Shown here: positions 8,467 to 17,495 of the stretch, piece by piece
How positions within the stretch are numbered: position 1 is the stretch's first letter
How the letters are laid out: every line of letters begins with the position of its first letter
Assembly (NCBI RefSeq): GCF_005845215.1
Contig: NZ_SPHO01000012.1
Span: 62,001-126,000 of the forward strand
Length of the DNA stretch: 64,000 bases
Direction of reading: 5' to 3'
DNA from: Clostridium sp. 1001271st1 H5
Lineage (GTDB): Bacteria; Bacillota; Clostridia; Lachnospirales; Lachnospiraceae
Position numbers and translations under genes: made by a program
Notes under the pieces: model-generated
The model's database searches: none
What the model saw: the letters and a program-made list of their open reading frames with translations, nothing else
Told to the model about the DNA's origin: nothing

Positions 8467-9648
8467 CTAAATAACCCCGCTGCCTTTTAACTGGCTGATG
8501 CTTTCTTCGTTATATCCGCATTCGGCCAATATCTGTTCCGCATGTTCATTGAGCCTGGGCGCTCTTTGGCTGGTATCCGGCGGTGTCAGGGATAATTTGA
8601 GGGGATTTCCGGGGAATGTAAATGTGCCAAGTCCGGGAATCTCCTGGTCAATGAGCATGTTGCGCGCCTTAATCTGAGGGTCTTTAAGCAAATCGAATAC
8701 AGTGTTCATTTTCCCGGCAGGGACCTTGGCTTCATCAAGCATGGAAACCAGGGTGTCTGAATCAAATTGTCCGGCCCAGGTGCCGATGATTTCATCCAGC
8801 TCGTCCACGTTCTGCTTACGAAGATAATTCCGGCAGAATTTTGGGTTATCCACAAGGTCTTCGCGCTGCATTACCTTGACCAGGCGCATGAAAAGAGATT
8901 CATTTGCCGTTGCAATGGCCACGAAACCATCCTTTGTCCGGTACATATTGTATGGTGCGGAACTGGCATTTCCATTGCCAAAGCGTTCCGGCAGTATGCC
9001 CAGCATGGACGCCATGGGAATGAAGCCCTCCAACATGGAAAATATGGTGTCCATCATGGATACATCCACATACTGTCCGGGCCCTCCTCTGAGTTTGCAG
9101 CATAAGGCAGCTAAAACTGCCAGCGCACAGTGCACTCCCGTGGCGCTGTCTGCTATGGCTGGTCCCGGCCGTACCGGCTGTTCCGGAAAACCAGACAGAC
9201 TGACAAGCCCTGCCATGGTGGAAATCACACCATCATAGGCCGGTTTTTTGCTATAAGGTCCATATTGGCCAAAGCCGGATAGTGAAGCATAAATGATGTC
9301 CGGATTAACGGCCTTTATGTCTTCATAACCAAGCCCCAGCCTGCCCATGGTTCCGGGAGAAAAATTTTCAATCAGGATATCTGATTTTGCGGCAATATCC
9401 AGTGCTATTTTCCTGCCGGATTCTGATTTGAGGTCCAGGGCAATGCTTTTCTTGCTCCTATTGAGATAGGCGAAATATCCGCTTTCCCCGTCCTTGACCG
9501 GAAACAGGGTTCTGGTATCATCTCCGCTGCCTGCCCTTTCGACCTTTATGACCTCGGCTCCCAAATCTCCCAGCAGCATGGTGCAATAGGGGCCTGAATA
9601 AGCACGGGTAAAATCAAGTATCCGTATCCCTTCTAGTGCTTTTGTCAT
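8467..9648 (-). CDS. CaiB/BaiF-type class III CoA-transferase
   Basis: A 393-residue family III CoA-transferase, which moves CoA between acids through an aspartyl-CoA anhydride. Visible: LEGIRILDFTRAYSGPYCTM at the start, LGDLGAEVIKVERAGSGDDTR, FAYLNRSKKSIALDLKS, DILIENFSPGTMGRLGLGY, and the catalytic Asp region YVDVSMMDTIFSMLEG. It is the last gene of a five-gene minus operon of CoA-ester enzymes. Its closest named relatives handle carnitine (CaiB) or bile acids (BaiF), but the substrate here is not fixed by sequence. It could exchange CoA between product and incoming acid, saving ATP. Confidence 0.92.
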   Translation of the reverse strand: MTKALEGIRILDFTRAYSGPYCTMLLGDLGAEVIKVERAGSGDDTRTLFPVKDGESGYFAYLNRSKKSIALDLKSESGRKIALDIAAKSDILIENFSPGTMGRLGLGYEDIKAVNPDIIYASLSGFGQYGPYSKKPAYDGVISTMAGLVSLSGFPEQPVRPGPAIADSATGVHCALAVLAALCCKLRGGPGQYVDVSMMDTIFSMLEGFIPMASMLGILPERFGNGNASSAPYNMYRTKDGFVAIATANESLFMRLVKVMQREDLVDNPKFCRNYLRKQNVDELDEIIGTWAGQFDSDTLVSMLDEAKVPAGKMNTVFDLLKDPQIKARNMLIDQEIPGLGTFTFPGNPLKLSLTPPDTSQRAPRLNEHAEQILAECGYNEESISQLKGSGVI

Positions 9649-9677
9649 CTAAGCTCCTTTCTGTGGTATGAATCAAA

Positions 9678-10865
9678 TTAAAGTTTGGTGAAATACATAG
9701 AGATTCCCTGTCCTCCGCCGATACACATGCTTATCATGGCATCCTTTTTACCGCTATGCATCAGTTCATACATGGTTTTGACCGTAAGAACGCAGCCTGT
9801 GGCGCCCAGAGGATGACCGATGGAGATGCCGCCGCCGTAGATATTTACCTTTTCCGCATCCAATCCCAAATCGCGGGATACGGCGAAGGCCTGGCTGGCA
9901 AATGCCTCATTTATCTCAAACATGTCAATACTCTTTAAGTCCAGTCCTAATTTAGCTGCCAGCTGTTCGCTGGAGAATTTGGGGGCGTATCCCATTAATT
10001 CTGCATCAAAACCAGCCACAGTATATCCCTCAATCTTCAGGAGCGGCTTAAGACCCAGAGCATCTGCCTTCTCTCTGGACATGATTACGACTGCAGCCGC
10101 ACCGTCATTGAGACTGGATGAGTTGGCTGCCGTCACTGTGCCGCCCGGTTTGAAGATAGCTTTGAGTCTGGCCAGTTTTTCAATTGTAAGACCCTTTCGC
10201 GGACCTTCGTCTGTATCAAATATGGTTATGTTTCCTTTTCGGTCCTTTAATTCTACCGGAAGGATTTCATCTTTGAATTTACCTGCTTCTATGGCGGCGC
10301 AGGCCCTCTGGTGGGAGCGGAGTGCAAAGGCATCCTGTTCTTCCCGGGTGACATTATATTTTTCTGCAACATTTTCTGCGGTCACACCATTGTGGTTGCC
10401 GTCAAGAGGCCATGTCAGTATATCAATGACGCCATCCTCAAAGGTCTTATGCCCCATTCTTGCGCCCCAGCGGGCATCTTTTACATAATACGGAAGCTGG
10501 GAAATGTTTTCTGCACCGGCAGCAACCACCACATCGGCAAACCCGGTCTGAATCTCCATGCAGGCGTCGGCAATTGCCTGCAGGCTGGAACCGCATTGCC
10601 TGTTTACGGAATAAGCGGTACACTCCTTGGGCATACCCGCCTTCAGGCTGATGGCCCGCGCAACAAACCCATCCTGCGCAACCTGTCCGACCTCGCCCAC
10701 AATCACCTCATTTACCTGTGAAGGTTCAATACCGGCTCTCTTCACGGCTTCGGCAACCACCATGGCGCCCATATCAATGACAGAAATATCTTTCAGGCTT
10801 CCGCCGAAATTACCTACGGGAAGCCGAACTCCACTCACGATTACAACTTCTTTTAATGTATCCAT
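9678..10865 (-). CDS. Acetyl-CoA acetyltransferase (thiolase)
   Basis: 395 residues from the ATG that follows GGAGGTTTAC; an in-frame ATG four codons upstream overlaps the ribosome binding site. Thiolase residues are complete: nucleophile C91 in SVNRQCGSSLQA, the catalytic His in ISIGHPLGATG, and the second Cys in MCIGGGQGISM. It cleaves a 3-ketoacyl-CoA with CoA, releasing acetyl-CoA, or runs in reverse. Within this operon, next to an SDR dehydrogenase and CoA-transferases, cleavage is the more likely direction (inference). It lies 29 bases upstream of the CaiB-type gene. Confidence 0.94.
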   Translation of the reverse strand: MDTLKEVVIVSGVRLPVGNFGGSLKDISVIDMGAMVVAEAVKRAGIEPSQVNEVIVGEVGQVAQDGFVARAISLKAGMPKECTAYSVNRQCGSSLQAIADACMEIQTGFADVVVAAGAENISQLPYYVKDARWGARMGHKTFEDGVIDILTWPLDGNHNGVTAENVAEKYNVTREEQDAFALRSHQRACAAIEAGKFKDEILPVELKDRKGNITIFDTDEGPRKGLTIEKLARLKAIFKPGGTVTAANSSSLNDGAAAVVIMSREKADALGLKPLLKIEGYTVAGFDAELMGYAPKFSSEQLAAKLGLDLKSIDMFEINEAFASQAFAVSRDLGLDAEKVNIYGGGISIGHPLGATGCVLTVKTMYELMHSGKKDAMISMCIGGGQGISMYFTKL

Positions 10866-10917
10866 GTAAACCTCCATCTCTCTTTTTCATAAACATTGGT
10901 ATCAGATATGTAACTGG

Positions 10918-11661
10918 CTATACAATCATTCCGCCGCCCACATTGATTACTTCAGAAGTGATATAGGACGCCTCATCGGAGGCAAGGAAGGCAATCATAT
11001 TACCAACGTCCGAGGGTTTTCCTGCATATCCCATAGGTATCCGCTGCATCATGCTGTTCCATGCAGCGCCGTCGTTGACTTCCTTGAGCTGCAAAGTCAT
11101 ATCGGTTTCGATGAAGCCGGGACATATTACATTGCAGGTGATACCCTTCCGGGCATTTTCGCGGGCAGCTGTCTTGGTTAGACCCACCACACCCGCCTTT
11201 GCAGCGGCGTAATTGGCCTGACCGATATTACCCAGCCAGCTGCCGGAGGAAATATTTATGATTCTGCCATAACTTTGGTTGCGCATATATTTGATGGCTT
11301 CCTGTGTACCGTAAAATGTACCTGTTAAATCCACGGCTATGACAGTATCCCAATTTTCTTTGGGCATTTTGTGCAGCATGCCGTCTCTGTTGATACCTGC
11401 ATTATTTACCATGATATCCAGCTTGCCATATTTATCCACTGTAAAGGCCACAAGGGCGGCGACCTCTTCCTGGCTGCTGATATTTACCTGATAACTGCAG
11501 GCAGTTCCGCCGGCCTCCTCGATTTCCCTTACTGCCTGGTCCGCGGGCAGCATATCAGCCAAAACCACGGATGCGCCTTCCTCGGCCAGTTTTTTTGCAA
11601 TACCCCGGCCCAGTCCCCGGCTTGCTCCTGTAACAATTGCTACTTTGTCTTTCAGCCTCAT
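10918..11661 (-). CDS. SDR oxidoreductase, FabG-like 3-hydroxyacyl-CoA/ACP dehydrogenase
   Basis: A 247-residue classical short-chain dehydrogenase. Cofactor loop TGASRGLGRG at about residue 12, NNAG motif in IMVNNAGINRDG, and the catalytic Ser, Tyr and Lys in ISSGSWLGNIGQANYAAAK. The C-terminus SEVINVGGGMIV is FabG-like. Between a thiolase and a CoA-transferase it most likely oxidises a 3-hydroxyacyl-CoA to the 3-keto thioester rather than serving fatty acid synthesis. It could instead be a bile-acid-type hydroxysteroid dehydrogenase, which shares this fold; no residue visible here settles it. Confidence 0.9.
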   Translation of the reverse strand: MRLKDKVAIVTGASRGLGRGIAKKLAEEGASVVLADMLPADQAVREIEEAGGTACSYQVNISSQEEVAALVAFTVDKYGKLDIMVNNAGINRDGMLHKMPKENWDTVIAVDLTGTFYGTQEAIKYMRNQSYGRIINISSGSWLGNIGQANYAAAKAGVVGLTKTAARENARKGITCNVICPGFIETDMTLQLKEVNDGAAWNSMMQRIPMGYAGKPSDVGNMIAFLASDEASYITSEVINVGGGMIV

Positions 11662-11683
11662 TTTGCATTCCTCCTTGAAATTT

Positions 11684-13273
11684 TTATTTATGTTTTGTGG
11701 TAATGATAGCTCTTAGTCCGAAGGGCCCGTCGTCCTGGAACAGTTTTGGATTCATGATTTTGAGTTCCGGGTCAATGATTGGCTCGAATTCCATCAAATC
11801 AAGTACCTGGGTCTTTAAATCAATGCCAGGCGCCACTTCAGTCAGAGTCAGGCCTTCGGGCCGCAGTTCAAACACTGCGCGTTCTGTTATGTAATGCATC
11901 TTTTGATGTTTTTCTCTTGCCAGTCTGCCGTTGTATGAAATCTGCTGCACCTTTTTGACCATCTTGATTATACTGCCTTCCTGGTCAATATACAGGTTGC
12001 CATTCCTGAAGGAACATCTGAGGCCTTTCCCGGTAAAGGTAGAGCAGAAGACCACATGTTTCGCATTGGTGGTGATGTCGATAAAGCCGCCGGCGCCCGT
12101 GGGATTAGGACCCAGTCTGGTTGCATTCACATTACAGTCCTCGTCCAGCTCGCCGGCCCCCATATAAGTGACATCCACACCGGCGCCATTGTAGTAATCA
12201 AATTGGTCGTCATGGCGCACTAATGCAAAGTTGTTTTTGGCGATGCCAAAGTCGATACCTCCCATGGGAACACCGCCATATATGCCGGATTCCACTGTAA
12301 TCAGACATAAGTCGTTGATTCCTTCTTCTGACATGATGGGACCTACCACATCATTGGGTATACCTGTCCCTACGTTTAGTATGTCGTTTTCCTGAAGCTC
12401 CATCAGAGCGCGGCGGCCGATTGCCTTGCGGACGGAAAGCGGTAGTGCTTCCCCTGCTTCTTCCGGTGTCCGGATATCGCCGCAGTAAGCGGGATTCATG
12501 GCGAAACTATGGGTTTGGCGATGGTCCTCCTCGGGGTTGGGGCATATCACGGCAGCGTCAATGAACACACCGGGAATGGTAACATGCTTACAGTGCAGGG
12601 AACCTGCTTTTACTTTATACTTTGCCTGGGCTATTACCGTTCCGCCGTATTTTTTGCAGGCCATGACAGCCGGAAAGACCTCCAGCATCATAGCTTCCTC
12701 ATCCGTAGTAAGATTGCCCAGTTCATCGATGGCTGTTCCGCGTATAATGCAGTAGTCAATGGGAATGGGCTTGTAGCGTATATATTCTTCTCCGTCAATG
12801 GTAAGCACGTCCATAAGGTCGGGTGCGTTTTGGGTGATTTCATTCATTTTCCCTCCGCCCAGACGCGGGTCCATATATGTACCCAGGCCGACTTTGGTGA
12901 TTTTCCCGGGTTCCCCGCCGGCCATGGACCTGTATAACTGGGCAAACTGTCCCTGGGGAAGGTTGTAAGCCAGCAGCTTGTTATTGGCAATCAGCTCCAT
13001 CATCCTTGGCTGCAGTCCCCAATGTCCTCCGATAATCCGGCTGAGCATTCCTTCATGAGCAAAGTGCTGGATGCCTCTGTCGCGGTCGCTCTGGCCGCAG
13101 GAATGTACCAGCGTCAGGCCGCAGGGGTGTCCTGTTTCCAGGTAACGCTTGTCCAGTGCCTTTAAAATGGTTTCAGATGCAGATACCAGCGTCATACCGA
13201 TGGTGGCAACAGTCTTATTGTCATCAATCAAGGCAGCCGCTTCATCTCCGTCCAGAAATAATGGTTTTTTCAA
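11684..13273 (-). CDS. Acyl-CoA:acetate/3-ketoacid CoA-transferase, fused alpha-beta (Pct-like)
   Basis: A class I CoA-transferase with both halves in one chain, 529 residues. I place the start at the TTG at 13273 (KKPLFLDGDEAAAL), eight bases after GGAGG; the ATG at 13321 would add 16 residues, overlap the preceding gene and has no clear ribosome binding site. The catalytic Glu is about residue 328 in CLITVESGIYGG, comparable to the propionate CoA-transferase Glu. The glycine loop VGTGIPNDV precedes it. The enzyme exchanges CoA between short acyl-CoA and acetate or similar, feeding or draining the pathway. Confidence 0.9.
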   Translation of the reverse strand: MKKPLFLDGDEAAALIDDNKTVATIGMTLVSASETILKALDKRYLETGHPCGLTLVHSCGQSDRDRGIQHFAHEGMLSRIIGGHWGLQPRMMELIANNKLLAYNLPQGQFAQLYRSMAGGEPGKITKVGLGTYMDPRLGGGKMNEITQNAPDLMDVLTIDGEEYIRYKPIPIDYCIIRGTAIDELGNLTTDEEAMMLEVFPAVMACKKYGGTVIAQAKYKVKAGSLHCKHVTIPGVFIDAAVICPNPEEDHRQTHSFAMNPAYCGDIRTPEEAGEALPLSVRKAIGRRALMELQENDILNVGTGIPNDVVGPIMSEEGINDLCLITVESGIYGGVPMGGIDFGIAKNNFALVRHDDQFDYYNGAGVDVTYMGAGELDEDCNVNATRLGPNPTGAGGFIDITTNAKHVVFCSTFTGKGLRCSFRNGNLYIDQEGSIIKMVKKVQQISYNGRLAREKHQKMHYITERAVFELRPEGLTLTEVAPGIDLKTQVLDLMEFEPIIDPELKIMNPKLFQDDGPFGLRAIITTKHK

Positions 13274-13307
13274 TGGCTTTTCCTCCTTGCCTCCTTGGCT
13301 TCTTAAA

Positions 13308-14918
13308 TTATGGCTGCTCATTGTCCATGAATAATTGTTTGACAGCTTTTTTATCGGGTTTTCCGTTTACTGTTCTTGGTATGTCTTCAAGAAAAATGTA
13401 CTGGGTAGGAATCATATATTTTGCAAGCTGGGTCCCGAGCCGGATACGGATTTCTTCCTTCGAGATAGAGCATCCTTTTTCAAATTTGACAGCAGCCACC
13501 GGCACTTCGCTGTATTTTTCATCAGGAATACCGGCTACAATGGCTTCGTTTATTTCAGGAATACTGCAGAGGGCATTCTCAACATCAACCGTGCAAATCT
13601 TTTCTCCTCCCCGGTTTATCATGTCCTTCTTCCGGTCCATGACCCACAGATAACCATCGTCATTAAGGTATCCGATGTCGCCGGAGCGGAGCCATCCGTC
13701 TTCGGACAGGCTGGGGCATTTTAAGTTATAGTAAGTCTCCAGGACATTTGTTCCGTACATGGTGATTTCACCCAGCTGTCCGTTTTCCACTTCGTGTCCC
13801 AGCTCGTCTATAATTTTAATGTTCAGACCAGGTATGGGGACTCCTGAAGATGTATTGTACGGGCTTTGGGCAGCCCCTGTTGGAAAAATGGTTGCTGGTG
13901 AGGAAACCTCGGTCATGCCGTAAATCGTATGGAAATCAACTTGAGGAAGCCATGCCTTAATCTTGTTTATGCTGCCGACGGGCATGTTGCTGCTTCCGCA
14001 TGCAAATTTTCTTAAACTTGGAATGCTGCTAAATTCATCCCGGTGTTCCAGGAGAAGATGAAAAACAGTGGGCGAGGCGTGGATGAAGGTGAGGTCATTG
14101 TGGACTGCACATTGAAGCATTCGGCGGGGCTCCACTTTATTTAATAACCAGAGAGTACCGCCCGTATAAATGAATAAACCTAAAAGTGCAATGATGCCGG
14201 TTACATGATACATGGGCGTAGCCAGTAAAGCTTTATCCTGGTCTGTTATTTGAAACACCCGGCGGTATGCTTCAATGCTGTGCGTAATATTATAATTTTT
14301 CAGCAGGACTCCTTTGCTTTGGGAAGTGGTGCCGGATGTAAATAGAATCATGGCCGTATCCAATTCTGATGGTTGGCTGTATTCACGGATTCCTTGTCCT
14401 GCAGGAATTGGAAGATGGGAAAAACCGTAATTCTGTGCACAATTTTTACAGAGGATAATGTCTAAAGACGGACATTCATTGAACCATGGCCCAAAGTGCT
14501 CATCACAAATCAGGGCTGTGACATCCCCTCTCTCTATCAGGGAAAGCACTTCGGGCTTCTGATATTTGCCAGGCAGGGGAACCGTTACCGCCCGGAGACG
14601 GCTTAAGGCCAGAAAAGCCACCGCAAATTCTGCACAATTATACAGAAGCAGGCCTACATGCGTACCCTTATTGACTCCCATTGATTGTAAATGAGAAGAG
14701 AATTGGTTGACCTTCGTTAATAATTCACAGTAAGTATAGCTCCGGTTCCAATTGTCTATAATAGCTGCTTTCTTTCCATGGCTTTTCGCTGTTTCTGTCA
14801 GCATTGAATAAGGGGACACGGGTACTCCGCAGAAAACAGAAAGTTCCCTGCCGGAAATACTGACTGTACGCATGCCGGAAATTTTATCAGCACTCCAGCA
14901 ATCATTACCTTTTATCAT
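13308..14918 (-). CDS. AMP-forming acyl-CoA synthetase
   Basis: 536 residues, ANL superfamily: ATP + acid + CoA gives acyl-CoA + AMP + PPi. Motifs in order: P-loop MILFTSGTTSQSKGVLLKN, adenylate motif TIYGMTEVSSP, GWLRSGDIGYLNDDGYLWVM with hinge DRKKDMINRGGEKI, and the catalytic Lys in RTVNGKPDKKAVKQL near the end. It is the first gene of the leftward operon, preceded by a consensus promoter at 15016-15044. The CaiC and 4-coumarate ligase branches look similar, so the substrate acid is not defined. This is the likely entry step for the imported acid. Confidence 0.92.
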   Translation of the reverse strand: MIKGNDCWSADKISGMRTVSISGRELSVFCGVPVSPYSMLTETAKSHGKKAAIIDNWNRSYTYCELLTKVNQFSSHLQSMGVNKGTHVGLLLYNCAEFAVAFLALSRLRAVTVPLPGKYQKPEVLSLIERGDVTALICDEHFGPWFNECPSLDIILCKNCAQNYGFSHLPIPAGQGIREYSQPSELDTAMILFTSGTTSQSKGVLLKNYNITHSIEAYRRVFQITDQDKALLATPMYHVTGIIALLGLFIYTGGTLWLLNKVEPRRMLQCAVHNDLTFIHASPTVFHLLLEHRDEFSSIPSLRKFACGSSNMPVGSINKIKAWLPQVDFHTIYGMTEVSSPATIFPTGAAQSPYNTSSGVPIPGLNIKIIDELGHEVENGQLGEITMYGTNVLETYYNLKCPSLSEDGWLRSGDIGYLNDDGYLWVMDRKKDMINRGGEKICTVDVENALCSIPEINEAIVAGIPDEKYSEVPVAAVKFEKGCSISKEEIRIRLGTQLAKYMIPTQYIFLEDIPRTVNGKPDKKAVKQLFMDNEQP

Positions 14919-15015
14919 ATCTTGTTCCTTTCGTACACATGAGTTTAAATACGCAGCTCTGAAATATAAAACAGCAATATTGCGAAAATGTTTTTCTTAT
15001 TTTCTTTTAATTCAG

Positions 15016-15044
15016 ATAATATATTAAGAATACGTTTTTGTCAA
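15016..15044 (-). promoter_or_regulatory. Promoter of the leftward CoA operon
   Basis: On the minus strand, TTGACA (15039-15044), a 17-base spacer and TATTAT (15016-15021). This is close to the sigma-70/sigma-A consensus. The spacer contains an ACGTTTTT motif (plus strand) like those near the plus-strand promoter, so a bound repressor would sit between -35 and -10. The start of the acyl-CoA synthetase is about 100 bases downstream. Confidence 0.75.
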
Positions 15045-15376
15045 TAGACAACTTGAATTTATCGCGTCAGGAGCTGGAAATGAAGGGGAAAAACTGAGAA
15101 AATGCTTGTATAATAAGGGGTTTTGATACTTTTGCAGAAGAATTGGCCTGTATTATGTATTGGTTGGATATCGCAGGAGGATTTATATGGGCAGCTTTAT
15201 ATAACAGGGGAGAATAGGGTGGGATTGTGAAAAAATAGACGATAAGTATGCGGTTTGAAGCGGCTATTTAGGGATAAATTTCATATTATCTCTTTTTCTA
15301 GAGGAAAGTATTGTGCAATTTATTCAATAAAATGGAATATGTGCATGTAAATTAAACTTTTCGCACATGTTTCCTC

Positions 15377-15405
15377 TTGACAGATGCCTTTTCTGAGATT
15401 ATATT
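15377..15405 (+). promoter_or_regulatory. Promoter of the rightward CoA/transport operon
   Basis: TTGACA (15377-15382), 17-base spacer, TATATT (15400-15405). Two LacI-type operator candidates start nine bases after the -10, around the expected transcription start. The first gene, a DUF169 protein, begins 130 bases downstream. Confidence 0.75.
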
Positions 15406-15413
15406 ATATCTAT

Positions 15414-15428
15414 GGCAAACGTTTTTCC
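15414..15428. promoter_or_regulatory. Candidate LacI-family operator 1
   Basis: GGCAAACGTTTTTCC, with the central AAACGTTT palindrome typical of LacI/CcpA-family sites. It lies at the expected transcription start of the rightward operon. The regulator encoded at 16447-17487 is the obvious candidate, though CcpA could also recognise such a site. Confidence 0.5.
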
Positions 15429-15460
15429 TAATTTCATATAAATACCAGGGGGGATTTAAA

Positions 15461-15471
15461 GAAAACGTTGC
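15461..15471. promoter_or_regulatory. Candidate LacI-family operator 2
   Basis: GAAAACGTTGC; read on the other strand it is GCAACGTTTTC, close to site 1 (GCAAACGTTTTTC) in inverted orientation and about 45 bases away. Two spaced, oppositely oriented sites suit looping or cooperative binding. Confidence 0.45.
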
Positions 15472-15534
15472 TACAAAAGCGGAACCGTTTTTTAAAACTA
15501 TTTTCTTTTACTACATAATGAAAGAGGTGCTGCC

Positions 15535-16344
15535 ATGGATGATGTAACTAGTAATTACGATTCAGCCAGGCTTCCCGAGTATACGCGGGAACTTATTGAA
15601 CTGCTGCGGCTGCGTTCCACCCCTACTGCCCTTAAATTCTTTGAAAAAAAGGAGGATATGGAGGCGGTGCCTAAAATCCGGATTCCCACGCCGGGGGCAA
15701 TGTTTACTGCCTGTCAGATGGTTGCCCAGACAACACGGCTGAATTATACGGTGGGGTTTACCAATGAACATATGCCTACCCTTCAGTGCTCCGGCATTTT
15801 GGGACTGATAAGCGGACACCATTTTAAGGATTCCCCCCACCTGGCCGGGAAGTGGTTTAAGACAGAAGAGGATGCTCTGCGGCATCAGCGTTCTGCTTAC
15901 CTGCCTCAAAAGCATTATGAAGCGGTTGCTTCATCCCCTATGGTGTCAGGCCGCATAAAGGAGCCGGATGTATGTCTGGTATATGCCACGCCGCAGCAGG
16001 TTGTGTTCATGTGCTGCGGTCTGCAGTATGAGGGGTATGAAAGCTTTGACAGCAGTTTTGTAGGTGAGAGTTCCTGCTCTGATTCATGGGTCAGGGCGCT
16101 GGTAACTGACAAACCCTGTTTTACCATACCCTGTTATGGAGAAAGGAGATTTGGGGGAGTCCTGGAAGACGAGATGCTGATGGCCTTTCCGCCGCGGTAT
16201 ATTTGTAAGATGCTTGACGGAATCAGGAATCTCAGCAGAAATGGTATGCGTTATCCGGCTTCTCCTTATGGTATACAAAACGATGTACAGGCTGGAATGG
16301 GAGCTTTTTACAATCTTAATGCCCTGCGCAGAGAACTAGACTGA
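15535..16344 (+). CDS. DUF169 domain protein
   Basis: 269 residues matching the DUF169 family (COG2043), recognised by ELLRLRSTPTALKFF near residue 20, ACQMVAQTTRL, and CCGLQYEGYESF. It has scattered Cys residues but no CxxC pairs, no signal peptide and no membrane helix. The biochemical role of DUF169 is unknown; members often sit beside redox or one-carbon genes in anaerobes. It is the first gene of the rightward unit, with GAAAGAGGTGC before the ATG. Its position in front of a LacI regulator, hydratase and importer suggests an accessory role in this catabolic pathway. Confidence 0.85.
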   Translation: MDDVTSNYDSARLPEYTRELIELLRLRSTPTALKFFEKKEDMEAVPKIRIPTPGAMFTACQMVAQTTRLNYTVGFTNEHMPTLQCSGILGLISGHHFKDSPHLAGKWFKTEEDALRHQRSAYLPQKHYEAVASSPMVSGRIKEPDVCLVYATPQQVVFMCCGLQYEGYESFDSSFVGESSCSDSWVRALVTDKPCFTIPCYGERRFGGVLEDEMLMAFPPRYICKMLDGIRNLSRNGMRYPASPYGIQNDVQAGMGAFYNLNALRRELD

Positions 16345-16446
16345 TTTCGCAGATTATTCCAGCTGTTCCCTCCACATTTTTCGTGAAACATGATACAATA
16401 CGGTTTGAAAACACAAAAACCTTTTCAATAAATCGTGGAGGGCGGC

Positions 16447-17487
16447 ATGGAAAAAACAATTACAGATATAGCAAATGAATTAGGAGTTTCTGTTTCTACA
16501 GTTTCAAAGGTCATAAATAATCGGGCAGGGGTAGGACCTGAACTGAGAAAACGTATTTGTGATTATATTGAGGAAGTCAATTACAGGCCCAATGCCATTG
16601 CACAGAGTATGATAAAAGGGCGGACCAATATAGTGGGCCTGGTTTTTGGGGATGTACGAAATCCTTTTTATGCTGACCTGCTGTACTATATCCAGCAGGG
16701 ACTGAGGCAGCACGGCTATATGGTAATGGCTTTTAACAGTGATTATGAAGCGGAAAAGGAAGTTGAGTTTATCAACCAGGCCATACAATCCAGATATGCA
16801 GGACTGATGCTGATTACAGCCAAGGGGGATTCCATGCTCCAGGCAATTAGCAACATACGGGCTGCCAAAATGCCTCTTGTATTGGTGAACAGGACACTGA
16901 AGGATTTCAACGGAAGTTTTGTGTCGGTAGATAATTTCCAGGCAGGTTATATGGCTGCAAAGCATTTGATTGAACTTGGCCACAGGAGGCTGGCTTTCAT
17001 AACAGGAAACATGGAGTCGTCAGCCGGTTATCAGCGCTTTATGGGTTATAAGCAGGCTCTGGAAAATTATGATATCAGATTTGAAGAGGAACAGGTTTAT
17101 AACGGAGATTTGAAGTTTGAAACCGGAGTCAAAATTGCAGGACAGTATATCCGCAATTTAGAAACAAATCCAACCGGGATTGTCATATGCAATGACCTGA
17201 TGGCTATGGGATTTATTGATTACTCTAAAAAACATGGAATAAAAATACCGGAACAGCTATCGGTCATCAGTTTTGATAATATTACGTATGCGGATTTGTA
17301 TGGAATGGAACTTACAACCGTTGACCAGCATCTTAAGAAAATGTGTGCCTGTGCCGTGAAAACACTGTTGCAGCAAATTGAGAACCCCGGCAATACAGAG
17401 ATTCTGCGTACTATGATAGAACCCACCCTGGTGGTTCGCGGTACGACTGCCCGGTATACGCAGGAATCCGCATTGGCCGGAGAATGA
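16447..17487 (+). CDS. LacI family transcriptional regulator of the CoA locus
   Basis: 346 residues from the ATG at 16447, which follows GGAGGGCGG; a GTG four codons earlier is in frame. The helix-turn-helix is complete at the N-terminus (TITDIANELGVSVSTVSKVI), the hinge follows (YRPNAIAQSMIKG), then the effector domain with GLVFGDVRNPFYADLLYYI and the late LSVISFDNITYADLYG. It sits inside the rightward operon, between DUF169 and MaoC genes, and is the natural local regulator of the divergent promoters. The effector is presumably the imported acid or a CoA intermediate rather than a sugar. Confidence 0.93.
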   Translation: MEKTITDIANELGVSVSTVSKVINNRAGVGPELRKRICDYIEEVNYRPNAIAQSMIKGRTNIVGLVFGDVRNPFYADLLYYIQQGLRQHGYMVMAFNSDYEAEKEVEFINQAIQSRYAGLMLITAKGDSMLQAISNIRAAKMPLVLVNRTLKDFNGSFVSVDNFQAGYMAAKHLIELGHRRLAFITGNMESSAGYQRFMGYKQALENYDIRFEEEQVYNGDLKFETGVKIAGQYIRNLETNPTGIVICNDLMAMGFIDYSKKHGIKIPEQLSVISFDNITYADLYGMELTTVDQHLKKMCACAVKTLLQQIENPGNTEILRTMIEPTLVVRGTTARYTQESALAGE

Positions 17488-17495
17488 GGTAAATT

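Larger units (their letters stand above)
14919..15534. other. Divergent control region between the two halves of the CoA locus
   Basis: A 616-base A/T-rich gap without a credible gene. It holds a minus-strand promoter (15016-15044), a plus-strand promoter (15377-15405) and several ACGTTTT motifs, two of them in inverted orientation just downstream of the plus-strand promoter. The middle, about 15060-15370, shows no other structure. A 20-codon frame at about 15156 lacks support. Confidence 0.7.

Noticed and set aside
15156-15220. Twenty-codon frame in the divergent control region
   Set aside because: Has a hydrophobic look but no clear ribosome binding site or promoter at the right distance.
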